From the IMG/VR virus record IMGVR_UViG_3300045538_000349, positions 1 to 26,289 of that record: a stretch of 26,289 nucleotides of DNA. The stretch is one strand, 5' to 3'. Source of the DNA: a virus. The position numbers and the translations under genes were made by a program. Positions 8,435 to 15,440 of this stretch are shown one piece after another (position 1 is the first letter of the stretch; each line of letters begins with the position of its first letter). The notes under the pieces were generated by a model. That model did no database searches and was not told the origin of the DNA. It saw only the letters and a list, made by a program, of their open reading frames with translations.

Positions 8435-9204
8435 TGTTGCCTTCCGTGTGTCATTGGTGCGAGCATTGCTGTTTTGGACTGTCGTGCTTCCCATTCAAAT
8501 ATTCTACGTAGGCCAAGAAATGTTTCAAAGATGTCATCATCTATACGAAGAGGAAACCAGCCCCAATTGTCTGGTCGCAACCAAAGCGCGGCGGCTTGCT
8601 CAACTTGAGGCATGGGAACTTCCGTGTCTCCCTCAAACATCACATCCGCTCTGGCGTAAGCAGCTAACTGTAAAGCAACTTTGGCGCTAATCCCAGAACG
8701 GGTTGTCTTGAAGTCGAGAAGAGTTACTTTGTTTCTGATGCGAGCAATTGCGTCAAACGAACCGGCGTACAAATGCGTAACTGAAAATACCGACTTCTCA
8801 ACGTGTATCCATTCGGGCTCGTACTCAGCACAAAACTTGTCGAAGTGCTGAATGAATGGCTCTAGGTCTTTGTCATACTGCGTAGATGGGTCGTAAATTC
8901 TTTGTTCAATCGCTTCATGAACTCTTGTCCCCATGTCCGCAGAAATTGCAAGTTCGCGTTCTGGTGCAGCCTTAAGCCAGAGTTTTGCCTTGTCCTGTTT
9001 GTTGGCCAAAATGAGTTCGTTGACATATTGAATATTGTCAACCGCGGCATTAGCGGTCATCTTGCTATTCCACTGACGCAGAAATGGCGCTGGAAGCATG
9101 TCGATTATTGATGTAACAGAAGGCGCCGACAAGTTTTTAATATTTGGATGCTTGTAGTGGCGATATCCGTTGACCGTGGTGGTCTGAATTTTTGGATTAG
9201 TCAT
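8431..9204 (-). CDS. Cas4/RecB-like PD-(D/E)XK exonuclease
   Basis: 257 residues. Motifs of the RecB/Cas4-type nuclease fold appear in order: ADMGTRVHEAIEQ (metal-binding His at about residue 93), VEKSVFS..LYAGSFDAIA (Asp), TLLDFKTTRSG (the D-x-K core) and KVALQLAAYARA (the QxxxY motif). There is no cluster of four cysteines, so this is not the iron-sulfur form of Cas4. The N-terminal SAPSVTSIIDMLPAPFLRQW segment is typical of phage exonucleases, which resect ends for recombination or degrade host DNA. Four-base ATGA overlaps link it to genes on both sides. Confidence 0.9.
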   Translation of the reverse strand: MTNPKIQTTTVNGYRHYKHPNIKNLSAPSVTSIIDMLPAPFLRQWNSKMTANAAVDNIQYVNELILANKQDKAKLWLKAAPERELAISADMGTRVHEAIEQRIYDPSTQYDKDLEPFIQHFDKFCAEYEPEWIHVEKSVFSVTHLYAGSFDAIARIRNKVTLLDFKTTRSGISAKVALQLAAYARADVMFEGDTEVPMPQVEQAAALWLRPDNWGWFPLRIDDDIFETFLGLRRIFEWEARQSKTAMLAPMTHGRQQ

Positions 9205-9464
9205 TGGTTCTTATGTGCCCGTTCCTCAAGATGCTTTTTATAGCCATCCCAATTGTTTGTGTACCTGTATGTTGCTTCCATCACCATATCAGGGTCTTGG
9301 CGCTCATACAACTCCGTACCCATAGATAAAACAATATATTTTGGCGTCGGAAACACCATCCCTAGGGTTTTGCCGTCGTAATTTCCCCCAACAAAATCAA
9401 TCTCACACCTTGTTTCTACTTTGCTTTTAGAGGATGTTTTGCGTGACTTTACATCCTTTTTCAC
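9201..9464 (-). CDS. Hypothetical protein, recombination operon
   Basis: 87 residues, not recognised. The first 15 residues are Lys/Ser/Arg-rich and probably disordered; the rest (CEIDFVGGNYDGKTLGMVF, YIVLSMGTELYERQ, EATYRYTNN) reads as a small beta-rich fold. FVGGNYDGKTLGM is similar to short proteins found in many actinophages, where a beta-strand with GGxxDG opens the domain. It overlaps genes on both sides by 4 bases, so it belongs to the operon that starts at 10519. Function unknown. Confidence 0.75.
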   Translation of the reverse strand: MKKDVKSRKTSSKSKVETRCEIDFVGGNYDGKTLGMVFPTPKYIVLSMGTELYERQDPDMVMEATYRYTNNWDGYKKHLEERAHKNQ

Positions 9465-9799
9465 TGACTGCTTGCCAACCGCACAAAATCGGTGAACTTT
9501 ATTTTTAGATTTTTAACATTTTGCGAATAGTCACTGACAAACTTTTTGTCAAGGATAATCGAATCTGTGTCCTCATCCAGCGTCATCATTTCTTGCATAA
9601 CCTCAAGAACCTCAACTAGTTTCCAAATTTCTTCTATGTATGCATTCAGGTTCTTAACTAAATTATCTACCCGATGTCTGTTGATGTCGGCGGTTGGACG
9701 AGAAATGACAATGGGTTCGTCGCGTCCACCAAATTGTGTGCCCTGAATTTTAAAGGGCTCATTAGGGTTGCCTAGGTCTATCCCCGAGATTTTTGACAT
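9461..9799 (-). CDS. Hypothetical helical protein, recombination operon
   Basis: 112 residues, not recognised. Residues 1-35 are Gly/Pro/Asn-rich; from about 38 to the end the chain is helical with heptad-like hydrophobics (LVKNLNAYIEEIWKLVEVLE, then NVKNLKIKFTDFVRLA), suggesting a coiled-coil or a helical bundle that binds a partner. AGGAG lies 6 bases before the ATG. The start lies 22 bases inside the previous gene, and the end overlaps the next start by 4 bases. Confidence 0.75.
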   Translation of the reverse strand: MSKISGIDLGNPNEPFKIQGTQFGGRDEPIVISRPTADINRHRVDNLVKNLNAYIEEIWKLVEVLEVMQEMMTLDEDTDSIILDKKFVSDYSQNVKNLKIKFTDFVRLASSQ

Positions 9800-10269
9800 T
9801 GTGTCTCCTGTTGGTCGTAGGTCTCACTATACAGCATTTGCATAACTTGGTCGGGCTGAAGTAAAAACCCTAGCGCGGGATTGTCGCTTGCCTCTGCGAA
9901 AGTCCGCTTTGTGTTTTCGTTGAATAGGTCTTTATGCGCGCGTAAAAATCGCTTAAGTCTTGCAACAGAAACAACGACGAACGATTGCTCTAGTGAATAT
10001 ACATATATCCACCAGTCCGCTTTTGTTACATTAATGCCACTAAGTTGCCATATTGCAGAACCAAATTTGTCTTTTTCTTTTCTTGGGTTCTGATTGGTTT
10101 CAACAACCATTCGCCCGTTTCTATATCTGTCGGTTTTTATCTCCGCTGACCCTTGTATGACTGAATTGTAAAATCGTTTAACAAAATCTTCTCCGTCGTG
10201 CCCAAAGGCGAGGTCGGATGCGAAGTCAAATGATTTTTTGTCAATATCAAATTCTTTATTGTATGTCAT
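9778..10269 (-). CDS. PD-(D/E)XK-like endonuclease
   Basis: 163 residues. GEDFVKRFYN (Glu27) is followed by AEIKTDRYRNGRMVVE, whose E-x-K (Glu43, Lys45), Asp47 and Glu57 have the spacing seen in small restriction-like and Holliday-junction-resolvase-like nucleases. SGINVTKADWWIYVYS and SFVVVSVARLKRFLR, a strand-helix pair after the core, are also common in this group of phage nucleases. It may cut branched or host DNA. The N-terminal DxDKKSFDFASDLAFGHDG is not recognised. The start overlaps the upstream gene by 14 bases. Family assignment is from motif reading only. Confidence 0.65.
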   Translation of the reverse strand: MTYNKEFDIDKKSFDFASDLAFGHDGEDFVKRFYNSVIQGSAEIKTDRYRNGRMVVETNQNPRKEKDKFGSAIWQLSGINVTKADWWIYVYSLEQSFVVVSVARLKRFLRAHKDLFNENTKRTFAEASDNPALGFLLQPDQVMQMLYSETYDQQETQCQKSRG

Positions 10270-10519
10270 CGGATGCCAATTTGTGATTGTGTTGAGTTTC
10301 TAAAAATTTTTCAATATCTACATTAATGCGAGGTTTAAATTCCCCCGGAGTAATAACTATACTCTCTGCGAACCCATCAGCGAGGTCTTTCCACTTATCT
10401 ATTTCCGCTATTGCGTCTTCTAGAAGTTTTGGCAGTACCTCCACCTTGGCGTTAATGCTGTCTTGACGAATTAGCTCCATCGCATCAAGGATTATTTTAA
10501 TTGTGTCTCGTATCGTCAT
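10256..10519 (-). CDS. Hypothetical protein, first gene of the recombination operon
   Basis: 87 residues, not recognised. It is mostly helical (IRDTIKIILDAMELIRQDSI, then LPKLLEDAIAEIDKWKDLAD) with a more extended C-terminal part. It is the first gene of the leftward operon 10519-7421, since the next gene to the right points the other way. No clear Shine-Dalgarno site precedes the ATG, which fits a very short leader from the nearby promoter candidate. Confidence 0.7.
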   Translation of the reverse strand: MTIRDTIKIILDAMELIRQDSINAKVEVLPKLLEDAIAEIDKWKDLADGFAESIVITPGEFKPRINVDIEKFLETQHNHKLASDDIQ

Positions 10520-10530
10520 TATATTGTCCA

Positions 10531-10558
10531 GTTATTTTTGTAAAATTCATACAGTCAA
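10531..10558 (-). promoter_or_regulatory. Candidate promoter of the recombination operon
   Basis: On the minus strand TTGACT (10553-10558) and AATAAC (10531-10536) are separated by 16 bases. The -35 box matches the sigma-70/HrdB consensus at 5 of 6 positions and the -10 box at 4 of 6. Transcription would begin about 5 bases before the ATG at 10519, giving an almost leaderless message. The plus-strand promoter of the reductase must lie in the same 138-base gap but shows no clear boxes. Confidence 0.35.
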
Positions 10559-10657
10559 CATATTTATATTATCACTCAAGAATACTCTGCTTGAACGCTT
10601 CTTGGCGCGTAGTGTGCACTAACCTACTCAGTTCAATTAAATATCGGAAGGCACCCT

Positions 10658-12583
10658 ATGTCATTGCTAGACCAATCTTTTGTGGATTCCTATTCTCAAA
10701 AACTACCGCCGTGGGGTTTTAACGGCATGGGAGAAATTGTATTTTTGCGTACCTACAGTCGCAAAAAAGATGATGGAAACAATGAAACTTGGGTTGAGAC
10801 TCTTAAGAGAGTTGTCAATGGCGCGCATGAGATTGGTGTTGAATATACAAAAAAAGAAGCGGAAGCACTATTCGACCATATGTTTAATTTGCGGTGCTCA
10901 TTTTCTGGCAGAGCACTTTGGCAACTCGGAACACCGCTTGTTCAAAAATATAATGGCTCGTCGCTAAACAACTGCTACTTCACCAACATTGAGAGAATTG
11001 AGGATTTTGAGCTTCTATTTGAGTATTTAATGCTAGGTGGAGGAGTTGGTTTTTCTGTAGAACGGTCGAAGATACATGACCTTCCAAAAGTAAAATCCGG
11101 AGTATCCATTACCCAAGAACGCAGCAATGATGCCGACATTATTGTCCCTGACTCGCGACATGGATGGAAGCGCCTTCTGCACGCTGTACTCAAATCGTAT
11201 TTTGAAACTGGTAAGTCATTTTCCTACTCAACAATTTTGATTCGAGAGTACGGTGCACCTCTCAAGACTTTTGGTGGCACTGCTTCTGGTCCAGGTGCGC
11301 TCATTGACGGGATTGCAGATATTTGTAAAGTTTTGGATGGTCGCGTTGGTAAAAAATTGCGCTCGATTGATGTGTTGGATATATGCAATATCATTGGTCG
11401 TGTCGTTGTGTCTGGCTCGTCACGTCGGTCAGCGCAGATTGCTATGGGCGACCCCGATGATGTTTTGTTCCTTCGTGCTAAGAATTGGGCAACAGGGACC
11501 ATTCCAGCCTGGCGTGCAAACTCAAACAACAGCATCTACGCGGACTCCTACGAGGAAATCATGCCTGAGCTATGGAAAGGATATGACGGCACCGGCGAGC
11601 CTTATGGTTTACTCAACCGGAAGTTAGCTCGCACCGTCGGTCGACTAGGAGAAAAAAATAGTGACCCTTCCATTGAGGGTTTTAACCCTTGTGCCGAGAT
11701 TGCTCTTGCCGACGGGGAATCGTGCAATCTTTCGACCATTTATCTTCCAAACGTAGAAAGCAAAAAACAACTCAAAGAAATATCTATCCTTTTGTATAAG
11801 ACGCAAAAACAAATAACCCGTCTTAGTTACCCATATGAAAAGACAACTAACGCTGTGAAAAAGAACGCTCGCCTAGGGCTGAGCGTTACTGGAATCCTTC
11901 AGGTGGCGCACGAAAAGATTGACTGGCTCGATGATGCCTACAGGTGTCTTGTCGACTTTGACAAGGAGTACTCAAAAGAAAAAGGCTGGTCGCCTTCGGT
12001 TCGTCTAACTACTGTTCAGCCGTCTGGCACGCTGTCCCTACTCCCTGGCGTTACACCTGGAGTACACCCGGCTTTTGCTCAGTACTACATTCGTCGCGTT
12101 CGCTTTGGTTCATCTGACCCACTTGTTGATGCCTGCCGTAAGCGTGGGCATAAAGTGCAATGGGATATTGGTCTTGATGGACGAGAGGACCACACTCGCT
12201 ATGTCGTGGACTTCCCTTGTATGTCGCCGGAAGGCTCGGTTCTTGCTAAGTCAATGACTGCCGTAGACCAGCTTGAGTGGGTTAAGAAGATGCAAACCAT
12301 CTGGGCAGACAACGCCGTATCCGTCACGGTTTACTACCGCAAAGAGGAGCTTCCTTTAATAAAAAACTGGCTTGAATCCAATTATACCGATGGGGTTAAG
12401 TCAGTGTCTTTTCTCCTTCACGCAGACCACAACTTCCCACTACCCCCATATGAAGAGTGCACAAAAGAAGAGTACGAAAAGACGCTGGCGGCTATTAATT
12501 TTACTGTGCCTTTGCAACATCAAGCTTTCGCTGGAGAATTACAGTTTGATGATTGCTCAACTGGTGCCTGCCCAGTCAAATAA
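10658..12583 (+). CDS. Adenosylcobalamin-dependent ribonucleoside-triphosphate reductase (class II, monomeric)
   Basis: 641 residues. It reduces ribonucleoside triphosphates to deoxynucleotides for phage DNA synthesis, using a radical made from vitamin B12 coenzyme, so it works without oxygen or iron. The catalytic set of the Lactobacillus leichmannii enzyme is complete: Cys106 (NNCYF) and Cys356 (ESCNLS) are the redox pair; Asn343, Cys345 and Glu347 (NPCAEIAL) form the radical site; Cys633 and Cys638 (CSTGACPVK) are the C-terminal shuttle. The 11-residue spacing between radical Cys and second redox Cys, and the 5-residue spacing of the tail, equal those of the reference enzyme. The chain is about 100 residues shorter than the reference (739). 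GGAAGG lies 6 bases before the ATG. It stands alone on the plus strand and ends flush against the convergent subtilase gene. Confidence 0.96.
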   Translation: MSLLDQSFVDSYSQKLPPWGFNGMGEIVFLRTYSRKKDDGNNETWVETLKRVVNGAHEIGVEYTKKEAEALFDHMFNLRCSFSGRALWQLGTPLVQKYNGSSLNNCYFTNIERIEDFELLFEYLMLGGGVGFSVERSKIHDLPKVKSGVSITQERSNDADIIVPDSRHGWKRLLHAVLKSYFETGKSFSYSTILIREYGAPLKTFGGTASGPGALIDGIADICKVLDGRVGKKLRSIDVLDICNIIGRVVVSGSSRRSAQIAMGDPDDVLFLRAKNWATGTIPAWRANSNNSIYADSYEEIMPELWKGYDGTGEPYGLLNRKLARTVGRLGEKNSDPSIEGFNPCAEIALADGESCNLSTIYLPNVESKKQLKEISILLYKTQKQITRLSYPYEKTTNAVKKNARLGLSVTGILQVAHEKIDWLDDAYRCLVDFDKEYSKEKGWSPSVRLTTVQPSGTLSLLPGVTPGVHPAFAQYYIRRVRFGSSDPLVDACRKRGHKVQWDIGLDGREDHTRYVVDFPCMSPEGSVLAKSMTAVDQLEWVKKMQTIWADNAVSVTVYYRKEELPLIKNWLESNYTDGVKSVSFLLHADHNFPLPPYEECTKEEYEKTLAAINFTVPLQHQAFAGELQFDDCSTGACPVK

Positions 12584-13762
12584 TTAAGGACGTCCTGGCG
12601 AATAACGCTTAGAAATCCACATCAGCTGATTGCCGGTGTTAACACAGACATATGGAACTCCATAAAATACAGTTCGAGTTGCTGGAGTTGAACAGACCGA
12701 ACCATTGACCGTGTCAGGGACGGTTGTTTGTACTGGCTGAACCGTAGTTGTTGTTGGCGACACATACGGAATAGTTGTGGTCGTTACCGGGACCGTTGGA
12801 GTCGTTACTGGGACCGTTGTGGTTGTAGTAGGTGTGGGATTTTGACCCACGTCAAATAATGAATACGCCAATAGGTTAGAGCTTCCTTCTCCTAAATTCT
12901 TAATAGCGTCCATAGTTGCAATGTTTTTAAGTTTTTCCTCAACTTGCACTTGGGTCATTTGTGGACTTTGTTCCAACATAAGGGCAACAATTCCGCTAAC
13001 AATAGGTGCGGCATTTGATGTTCCACTACTCGACCTGTAGGTGTTCGGTGCGCCAACCCACGCTCCAACAATGTCTGAACCTGGCGCAAGAATGTCAACG
13101 CAGGGACCATAGTTCGAATAATGTGCACGAGACTCCGACATATCAATCGCGCCTACTGCTATCACTGGGGTCTGCGAAGCGGGAGAATATAAGCAGGCGT
13201 CGCGATTTTGATTCCCTGAAGCAGCCACAACAATCAGGCCATCGTCAATAAGTCTTTGAGTCGCCTCGTTGAACGCAATAGACTTACTGGTGCCGACACT
13301 CATATTTACGATTGCTGGGACACCCTCTTTGTGGTGTTCGATAATCCAATCAAAAGCTGGATATAGGCTTGCCATAGAGGAATTACTGTTGTTGCAATTC
13401 AAAACACGAACAGACACAAGTTTTACTTGTTTGGCTACGCCATATTTTGTGCCGCCGATGAGACTTGCGGAATGAGTTCCATGTCCGGCGCAATCTTCTG
13501 CGCCTAGACCATCAGTAATAACCCCAAATCCAGCCTCAACACGTCCGCCAAAGTCTTCGTGACCAGAATAGATTCCGGAGTCAAAGACGTACACGGTAAC
13601 GCCAGCACCGGTAAGCGAATAGTTGTATGTATCGTTCAACGTCGCCTCGCGTTGGTCAATTCTGTCGAGACCCCATGCGGGTCGCCATCCGTCTTGGTTT
13701 TCTAGCGGCTGAGAAATAAGTGACGTTGTTGCAAAGAGGAGCAGAAAAATAAAGTTAAACAT
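12584..13762 (-). CDS. Secreted subtilisin-like serine protease (S8, proteinase K type)
   Basis: 392 residues. Residues 1-18 are a signal peptide. The catalytic triad is Asp61 (VYVFDSGI), His93 (DCAGHGTHSA) and Ser248 (SSGTSNAAP), with oxyanion Asn183 (ASGNQN). The catalytic domain begins straight after the signal peptide (WGLDRIDQRE), so there is no inhibitor-I9 propeptide, which most secreted subtilases need for folding. After about residue 310 comes a Thr/Pro/Val linker of some 45 residues and a small C-terminal segment with two cysteines (SVCSTPATRTVFYG and YVCVNTGNQLMWISKR). AAAGG precedes the ATG. Its stop codon directly abuts the stop of the convergent reductase. The protein would act outside the cell or at its surface. 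It could help entry or exit, remove surface receptors or process virion proteins. Confidence 0.93.
   Translation of the reverse strand: MFNFIFLLLFATTSLISQPLENQDGWRPAWGLDRIDQREATLNDTYNYSLTGAGVTVYVFDSGIYSGHEDFGGRVEAGFGVITDGLGAEDCAGHGTHSASLIGGTKYGVAKQVKLVSVRVLNCNNSNSSMASLYPAFDWIIEHHKEGVPAIVNMSVGTSKSIAFNEATQRLIDDGLIVVAASGNQNRDACLYSPASQTPVIAVGAIDMSESRAHYSNYGPCVDILAPGSDIVGAWVGAPNTYRSSSGTSNAAPIVSGIVALMLEQSPQMTQVQVEEKLKNIATMDAIKNLGEGSSNLLAYSLFDVGQNPTPTTTTTVPVTTPTVPVTTTTIPYVSPTTTTVQPVQTTVPDTVNGSVCSTPATRTVFYGVPYVCVNTGNQLMWISKRYSPGRP
12780..12821. repeat. 21-bp tandem duplication in the protease linker
   Basis: Two adjacent 21-base units (12780-12800 and 12801-12821) both begin GTCGTTAC and contain GGGACCGTTG; they differ at only a few positions. 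They encode the repeated TVPVTT units of the Thr/Pro linker. Such in-frame repeats can expand or contract by slippage and so vary linker length. Confidence 0.7.
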
Positions 13763-13838
13763 TGTTATTGCCTTTCATTGAGTTATAGACCATTTTAGCC
13801 CTTACGGGGGAATCTTGCTACTTTTTTTACCTTAAAAC

Positions 13839-13894
13839 GGTGTACTTTGTGTATTAGCATATTATCGCATATTATCCGATACACAAAGTACACC
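13839..13894. repeat. 16-bp perfect inverted repeat enclosing a 10-bp tandem repeat
   Basis: GGTGTACTTTGTGTAT (13839-13854) is repeated exactly in inverse orientation at 13879-13894. The 24-base spacer contains GCATATTATC twice in tandem (13857-13866 and 13867-13876). The element lies in the 152-bp gap between the divergent subtilase and oxygenase genes. Its right arm falls between the -35 and -10 positions of the probable oxygenase promoter, so a protein bound here would block that promoter. The tandem units read GATAAT on the minus strand and TATTAT on the plus strand and could themselves be -10 boxes. A dimeric or tetrameric repressor operator is the simplest reading; a large RNA hairpin is possible too. 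Confidence 0.8.
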
Positions 13895-13906
13895 AAGCAC
13901 TATGAT
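13878..13906 (+). promoter_or_regulatory. Candidate leaderless promoter of the oxygenase gene
   Basis: TATGAT at 13901-13906 matches the -10 consensus at 5 of 6 positions and lies 8 bases before the ATG at 13915, as in leaderless actinobacterial genes; there is no Shine-Dalgarno site. A weak -35 (GATACA, 13878-13883) is 17 bases upstream. The right arm of the inverted repeat covers the spacer. Confidence 0.4.
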
Positions 13907-13914
13907 TACCAGTC

Positions 13915-14703
13915 ATGGACCGGCAAATCACCTTAGTAAAAGGAATCAGTGTTGGGCATATTCCGCCAACCCCACGCTCAATAAATTTCCAAAACTTTCG
14001 GCTTACGGGCATTCGTGATTTCTTGGTTGCTCAAGCCTGCAGTTATGGGTTCCCTATTGCATACGTTCAAGAACAAAACGGCAACTTGGTGCAAAATATT
14101 TTTCCCATACAAAAAACAGAAACACAACAAATTTCAACATCATCAAAAATTGAATTGGGACTACACACCGAAACGGCTTTTCATCCATATAAACCATCCG
14201 CGGTATTGCTTTTGTGTCTTCGGGGTGACCCTGAAGCGGTAACTACATATGCCTACGTCGACGAAATCGTTAAGCATATTACGCCGATGATGTTAAATAC
14301 CTTGACTCAGCCTTGGTTTACTACTTCGATTGACGAAAGTTTCCGCACTAAAGGTCAGCCAGACATGGAAATGACTTGTTCAATTCTTAGAGAAGAGGTT
14401 TATGGACTCAATCCACTCTATGAAATCACGTACGACGAGGCGTTGATGAAGGCTACGAATGCTCAGGCGGAAGAAGCCTTAAACGAACTTAAAGAAGCAA
14501 TTAAAAAATGCACCCGCGAAATAGTTTTAGAGTCTGGCGACTTACTAGTATTCAACAACAAAACAACAATTCACGGACGGCGCCCATTTCAAGCAAGGTA
14601 CGACGGAACCGATAGATGGGTGCAACGAATTCTTGCTATCGATACATTACCTCCCGCATCTCATCGGGACAAACATGTGATTGTAACCAAATTCGGCAAT
14701 TAA
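13915..14703 (+). CDS. Clavaminate-synthase-like 2-oxoglutarate/Fe(II) oxygenase
   Basis: 262 residues of the TauD/clavaminate synthase superfamily. The iron ligands are His84 and Glu86 (LGLHTETAFH) and His220 (NNKTTIHGRR); Arg234 (GTDRWVQR), 14 residues after the last His, should bind 2-oxoglutarate, the same spacing as in the arginine hydroxylase VioC. HxE instead of HxD, AVLLLCLRGD and GDLLVFNN are typical of the branch that hydroxylates free amino acids such as Arg, Asn or Lys. Members are usually 310-360 residues, so this is a compact form, shortened mainly at the N-terminus. It probably hydroxylates an amino acid or related small molecule; the substrate is unknown. It is divergent from the subtilase and convergent with the ferredoxin gene. 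Confidence 0.88.
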   Translation: MDRQITLVKGISVGHIPPTPRSINFQNFRLTGIRDFLVAQACSYGFPIAYVQEQNGNLVQNIFPIQKTETQQISTSSKIELGLHTETAFHPYKPSAVLLLCLRGDPEAVTTYAYVDEIVKHITPMMLNTLTQPWFTTSIDESFRTKGQPDMEMTCSILREEVYGLNPLYEITYDEALMKATNAQAEEALNELKEAIKKCTREIVLESGDLLVFNNKTTIHGRRPFQARYDGTDRWVQRILAIDTLPPASHRDKHVIVTKFGN

Positions 14704-14722
14704 TTTTTTAATAAATTTTAAT

Positions 14723-14968
14723 TTAGGGTTCTATAAAAATACATTCCCCAGGGCAGTCCTCAGCCGCATCTATCACATCTTGAAGCCTGTCTTCGCCAAA
14801 AGAAGCCAAACCTGCGGCGCCTTCGGGGTTCCCTCGCGCTTTTGAAAATACTTTCCCATTCTCTTGGACGTACGCCAATCCATCCTCCAGCATGATGAAT
14901 ACATCTGGGGCTATTTCCGCGCACAGGCCATCTCCAGTACATAAGTCTTGGTCAATCCAAACCTTCAT
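14723..14968 (-). CDS. Ferredoxin, single-cluster
   Basis: 81 residues. Cluster ligands are Cys10 and Cys16 in DLCTGDGLC, with Asp13 where 4Fe-4S ferredoxins have the second Cys, and Cys72 in EDCPGEC. This C-x2-D-x2-C...C-P pattern is that of actinobacterial [3Fe-4S] ferredoxins and of Asp-liganded [4Fe-4S] ones; a further Cys76 is present. It carries single electrons to a redox partner in the cytoplasm. Its ATG overlaps the thermonuclease stop by one base (TAATG). No partner oxidoreductase is visible nearby; the oxygenase next door does not normally need a ferredoxin, so a host enzyme may be the acceptor. Confidence 0.92.
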   Translation of the reverse strand: MKVWIDQDLCTGDGLCAEIAPDVFIMLEDGLAYVQENGKVFSKARGNPEGAAGLASFGEDRLQDVIDAAEDCPGECIFIEP

Positions 14969-15372
14969 TATTTTTTTTCATTTCTCTTCTTTAAAAGTGC
15001 AGCAAAGTCTTTAACTTTGGTTTCGCCCATATAGCCCCATGCATAACCTTCGTCAATCAGCGTTTGATTGATGGACACTTTATTGTCATCAAGAAACACC
15101 CAACCCAAAATACGACCATACTTTTCTGAACTGTCTGGCTTTTCTGTTCTAATAACAATATTTGTTGCTGCGTCAATTGCTTTCTTTAGTTTATCTTTGA
15201 CTTCTAAGCCTAAAACTTTTTCGGCTTTATCTGTTGTGCGAGATTCGGGGGTATCAATGCCGGCAAGACGAACACGCTGCATATAAGAAATATCAAAACC
15301 TAAATCGATGTCGACATCAATCGTGTCTCCGTCAACAATCTTGATAACTTTTTTTACGCGATACTCGTACAT
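14968..15372 (-). CDS. Thermonuclease (staphylococcal nuclease family)
   Basis: 134 residues, one SNase domain. KIVDGDTIDVDID opens the OB-fold, and RLAGIDTPESR and KYGRILGWVF carry the active site. Arg35, Asp40, Glu43 and Arg87 fall at the same numbers as in the mature Staphylococcus enzyme, so the protein should be an active calcium-dependent nuclease for DNA and RNA. No signal peptide is seen, which suggests action inside the cell, for example on host DNA, or packaging in the virion. The gene ends in A8 followed at once by the stop. The strong terminator of the structural protein stands between it and the gene upstream, so it needs its own promoter or read-through. Confidence 0.94.
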   Translation of the reverse strand: MYEYRVKKVIKIVDGDTIDVDIDLGFDISYMQRVRLAGIDTPESRTTDKAEKVLGLEVKDKLKKAIDAATNIVIRTEKPDSSEKYGRILGWVFLDDNKVSINQTLIDEGYAWGYMGETKVKDFAALLKKRNEKK

Positions 15373-15393
15373 TATTTTATAATTAACTTAAAG

Positions 15394-15425
15394 TTAAAGC
15401 ACCCCGCCGAAGCGGGGTGCTTTAA
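15394..15425 (-). terminator. Strong intrinsic terminator with UUCG tetraloop
   Basis: A perfect 14-bp stem (15394-15407 with 15412-15425) has the loop TTCG closed by a C-G pair when read on the minus strand, the classic extra-stable tetraloop. The stem is G+C-rich at its top and ends in TTTAA. It lies 15 bases after the stop of the small structural protein, whose transcript it should end. The same stem in the plus direction has loop CGAA, so the UUCG loop marks minus-strand use. Confidence 0.88.
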
Positions 15426-15440
15426 AAAGTTTTACTAAAC

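Noticed and set aside
8435-8494. N-terminal extension of the DUF1599 protein
   Set aside because: It would overlap the Cas4-like gene by 64 bases, while the ATG at 8434 makes a standard ATGA junction.
14704-14722. A/T-rich stretch between the oxygenase and ferredoxin genes as a bidirectional terminator
   Set aside because: It contains only imperfect T/A palindromes with no G+C-rich stem, so termination there is possible but not supported.
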